Source of the DNA: Mycolicibacterium sp. MU0053
GTDB lineage: Bacteria > Actinomycetota > Actinomycetes > Mycobacteriales > Mycobacteriaceae
DNA length: 64,000 nt
Reading direction: 5' to 3'
NCBI RefSeq assembly: GCF_963378095.1
Contig: NZ_OY726397.1
Location: forward strand, 868,001-932,000
The notes beneath the pieces are model-generated. The model ran no database searches and was not told the origin of the DNA. It saw only the letters and a list, made by a program, of their open reading frames with translations. Shown piece after piece: positions 62,321 to 64,000 of the stretch; the stretch's first letter is position 1; each line of letters starts with the position of its first letter. The translations under genes were made by a program, and so were the position numbers.

Positions 62321-62923
62321 CTAGCGAACGCCCCGCGGACGAAACTGGATGCTGATCCGGGGTCCGACGGGCCGGGCGGTCTTCGGAATCGAGTGCTCCC
62401 AAGTGCGCTGGCATGAGCCGCCCATCACCAGCAGGTCGCCGTGGCCGTGCTTGATGCGCAGCGAGTGGCCGCCGCCCCGCGGGCGCAACGCGAAAGTGCG
62501 GGCGGCGCCGAGGCTCACGATAGCCACCATCGTGTCCTCGGAGCTTCCGCGGCCGATGGTGTCGCCATGCCAGGCCACGCTGTCGTTGCCGTCCCGGTAC
62601 AGACACAGGCCAACGGTGGTGAACGGTTCGCCGAGTTCGCCGGCATAGATGTCGTTGACTCGTCGACGCAGCTGGGTGAGGGCGGGGTGCGGCGCCGGTT
62701 TATCGCTCAGGTCGTGGTAACTGAGTAGCCGCGGCACGTCGAGGGCGCGGTCGTACATCTGTCGGCGCTCGGCCCGCCAAGGAATGGCGGACAGCAACTC
62801 GCTGAACAACCCGTCGGGTGCGTCGAACCAGCCGGCGCGAACGTCGATCCACGCCCCGTGAGCCAGCCGTCGTCGCTCGGCGTGGTCGAACAGGCCTCCC
62901 TGTACCGCCACAGTCACGCACAT
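62321..62923 (-). CDS. AlkB-like Fe(II)/2-oxoglutarate-dependent dioxygenase
   Basis: This 200-residue protein belongs to the AlkB superfamily of demethylases. The iron ligands are His119, Asp121 (AWHGDTIG) and His177 (TWEHSIP), and arginines in PRISIQFRPR would bind 2-oxoglutarate. YRDGNDSVAWHGD and LLVMGG are family signatures. Repair of alkylated DNA or RNA is expected. It lies 23 bp after soxR on the same strand. A -10-like TAGACT lies just upstream of ATG 62923, suggesting a leaderless transcript; GTG 62938 is an alternative start. Confidence 0.88.
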   Translation of the reverse strand: MCVTVAVQGGLFDHAERRRLAHGAWIDVRAGWFDAPDGLFSELLSAIPWRAERRQMYDRALDVPRLLSYHDLSDKPAPHPALTQLRRRVNDIYAGELGEPFTTVGLCLYRDGNDSVAWHGDTIGRGSSEDTMVAIVSLGAARTFALRPRGGGHSLRIKHGHGDLLVMGGSCQRTWEHSIPKTARPVGPRISIQFRPRGVR

Positions 62924-62946
62924 CAGTCTATCGCACACACGTTCGA

Positions 62947-63378
62947 TCAGAGCCGAACTGGGCCAGGTCCTTTTTCCGAAAGCATGTCATCGGGGTTCGA
63001 TAGCGTGCAGCTCTTGAGGCTGAGGCAGCCGCATCCGATGCAATCGGCCAGATTGTCGCGCAGGCGCTGCAGATGCAGGATGCGGTCATCGAGATCCTCG
63101 CGCCACCCGGCCGACAGCCGGGCCCAATCTCGGCTGCTCGGCACCCGGTCGGCCGGCAGCGTCGATAACGCCTGCCGAACCCGCGCCAGCGGTATGCCCA
63201 GCCGCTGTGACATCCGGATGAACGCGACGCGGCGCAGGGTGTCGCGCGTGTAGCGGCGTTGATTGCCCGAGGTCCGCCGAGAGACGATCAGCCCTTCGCG
63301 CTCGTAGAAGTGCAGTGCCGAAATCGCGACGCCCGCACGAGCCGCTAGTTCTCCCGGCGTCAGTTCCTGGGTGCTCAT
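62947..63378 (-). CDS. soxR: Redox-sensing MerR-family regulator SoxR
   Basis: This 143-residue protein has a MerR helix-turn-helix (LTPGELAARAGVAISALHFY) and the [2Fe-2S] cluster cysteines Cys113, Cys116, Cys118 and Cys124 (CIGCGCLSLKSC), all in place. In actinobacteria SoxR responds to redox-active compounds rather than superoxide. A SoxR box overlaps the region right before its ATG, indicating autoregulation. The downstream AlkB-like gene may be part of its regulon. Confidence 0.94.
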   Translation of the reverse strand: MSTQELTPGELAARAGVAISALHFYEREGLIVSRRTSGNQRRYTRDTLRRVAFIRMSQRLGIPLARVRQALSTLPADRVPSSRDWARLSAGWREDLDDRILHLQRLRDNLADCIGCGCLSLKSCTLSNPDDMLSEKGPGPVRL

Positions 63379-63381
63379 ACT

Positions 63382-63399
63382 CCTCAACAATAGTTGAGG
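63382..63399. promoter_or_regulatory. SoxR box
   Basis: CCTCAACAATAGTTGAGG is an 18-bp palindrome with arms CCTCAA and TTGAGG, matching the enterobacterial SoxR box at the outer twelve positions. It ends only 3 bp before the soxR start codon, so binding would sit on the promoter or start site of soxR itself. Confidence 0.85.
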
Positions 63400-63418
63400 T
63401 AGGGTTCGGCGCCCAGGC

Positions 63419-64000
63419 TCACGGCATCGGTTCGGCGGCGACCACGTAGTCATGGCCGTGGCTCAGGCTATCCTCGCGCTCGTTGAGGGCAAGTGCCCGC
63501 GCACGGAGACCGTCGACGTAACCGTGCATCGCCGTGCCCAGTTCTCGTGACGAGAAACGGGCGAGGCGGTTCTGGCACATGTCCAACTGGCTATGGATGT
63601 ATCGCGCGCGGTAGCGGATGGGAAAGCGGCGGCTTTCCACCATCCGAAATCCGGCCCTGCCCAACTGTCGCAACGTCCAATCGAGCGGATACTCGCGGTA
63701 CGGCCGCTCGCCGGCGAGCAGCAGGCACGCATCGCGTACGCGGCCGATCTCCCAAATGATCTTGCCGGCTGGGGATTCGGGCTCGAACTGGACGTACGGT
63801 TCGAGTCCGATGAGGTAAAGCCGGCCATGTTCGGCGACCAGTGGGCGCAGCCGTTCGAACACGCGATCCTGCCAGTACGGCGCGAACCCTTCGATGGCGC
63901 CGACCAAATAGTCGACCAGCACGGTGTCGAAGGTTTCGCCGGTCAGCAGGCTGTCGTTGATCCAATTTCCCACCAGTAGGCGATCCTGAGGCCGAACCCC
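63419..64000 (-). CDS. Class I SAM-dependent methyltransferase-like protein, 5' end beyond window
   Basis: The frame continues past the window edge (..RPQDRLLVGNWIND at the edge), so only the C-terminal 190 residues are seen. YLVGAIEGFAPYWQDRVFER, RLYLIGLEPYVQF and MVESRRFPIRYRARYIHSQL resemble the distal part of a Rossmann methyltransferase in which the SAM-binding loop lies upstream. The stop is 20 bp beyond the SoxR box on the soxR side. Substrate is unknown. Confidence 0.6.
   Translation of the reverse strand, partial: GVRPQDRLLVGNWINDSLLTGETFDTVLVDYLVGAIEGFAPYWQDRVFERLRPLVAEHGRLYLIGLEPYVQFEPESPAGKIIWEIGRVRDACLLLAGERPYREYPLDWTLRQLGRAGFRMVESRRFPIRYRARYIHSQLDMCQNRLARFSSRELGTAMHGYVDGLRARALALNEREDSLSHGHDYVVAAEPMP

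Overview
The window is high-G+C actinobacterial DNA whose gene order closely follows the Mycobacterium tuberculosis Rv0948c-Rv0998 neighbourhood: chorismate mutase, uvrD1, M23 peptidase, sucCD, perM, purN-purH, the fadE/acc operon, rpmF, mprAB-pepD, moaB2, mscL, the Rv0991c-type zinc ribbon, galU, moeA1, rimJ, glpR, tRNA-Ala and the cAMP-dependent acetyltransferase. An MspA-type porin, a DMSO2 monooxygenase and much accessory DNA point to a fast-growing environmental mycobacterium (Mycolicibacterium type). The species cannot be fixed from the sequence alone.

Layout. 1-8200: aldehyde dehydrogenase, chorismate mutase, UvrD1 helicase, cell-wall peptidase and succinyl-CoA synthetase, with two Crp-like sites in front of sucC. 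8200-14700: an S9 peptidase with its TetR regulator, a thiolase-like enzyme and two divergent luciferase-like monooxygenases that share a KstR-type operator. 14800-24400: membrane proteins, purN-purH, a MoxR-type ATPase/VWA pair and a 3-hydroxyacyl-CoA dehydrogenase. 24700-27340: two tandem paralogous secreted proteins with basic tails. 27350-36410: a LiaF-like protein, then a tightly overlapping acyl-CoA catabolic operon (AtuA-like, two acyl-CoA dehydrogenases, acyl-CoA carboxylase alpha and beta, enoyl-CoA hydratase). 36600-41060: rpmF, the MprAB two-component system and its protease PepD, with MprA-type boxes. 41200-46000: small proteins, the porin, a Tat-exported beta-lactamase, MscL, a SAF-domain protein, a zinc-ribbon chaperone and 5-FTHF cyclo-ligase. 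46100-53470: galU, the moeA1/Glp-rimJ-GlpR divisome cluster, tRNA-Ala, a TetR regulator, Pat acetyltransferase and an AroE-like enzyme.

53480-64000 is accessory. Five paralogous small exported proteins (77-106 aa) stand in tandem on the minus strand. Four of them share a promoter block, and the first four each end in a GC-rich hairpin. An HNH endonuclease gene of the 13E12/DUF222 type and a frameshifted IS110-type element sit between copies 1 and 2, bracketed by 426-bp direct repeats that differ at only 5 positions. Two DUF5642-like lipoproteins follow. Next is a remarkable His/Asp-rich membrane-anchored protein preceded by a 29-bp Fur/Zur-like palindrome. An AlkB-like dioxygenase, SoxR with a near-consensus SoxR box, and a methyltransferase cut by the window edge complete the region.

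The best candidates for an undescribed system are the five-copy exported protein array with its conserved promoter block, and the metalloregulated His/Asp-rich surface protein.
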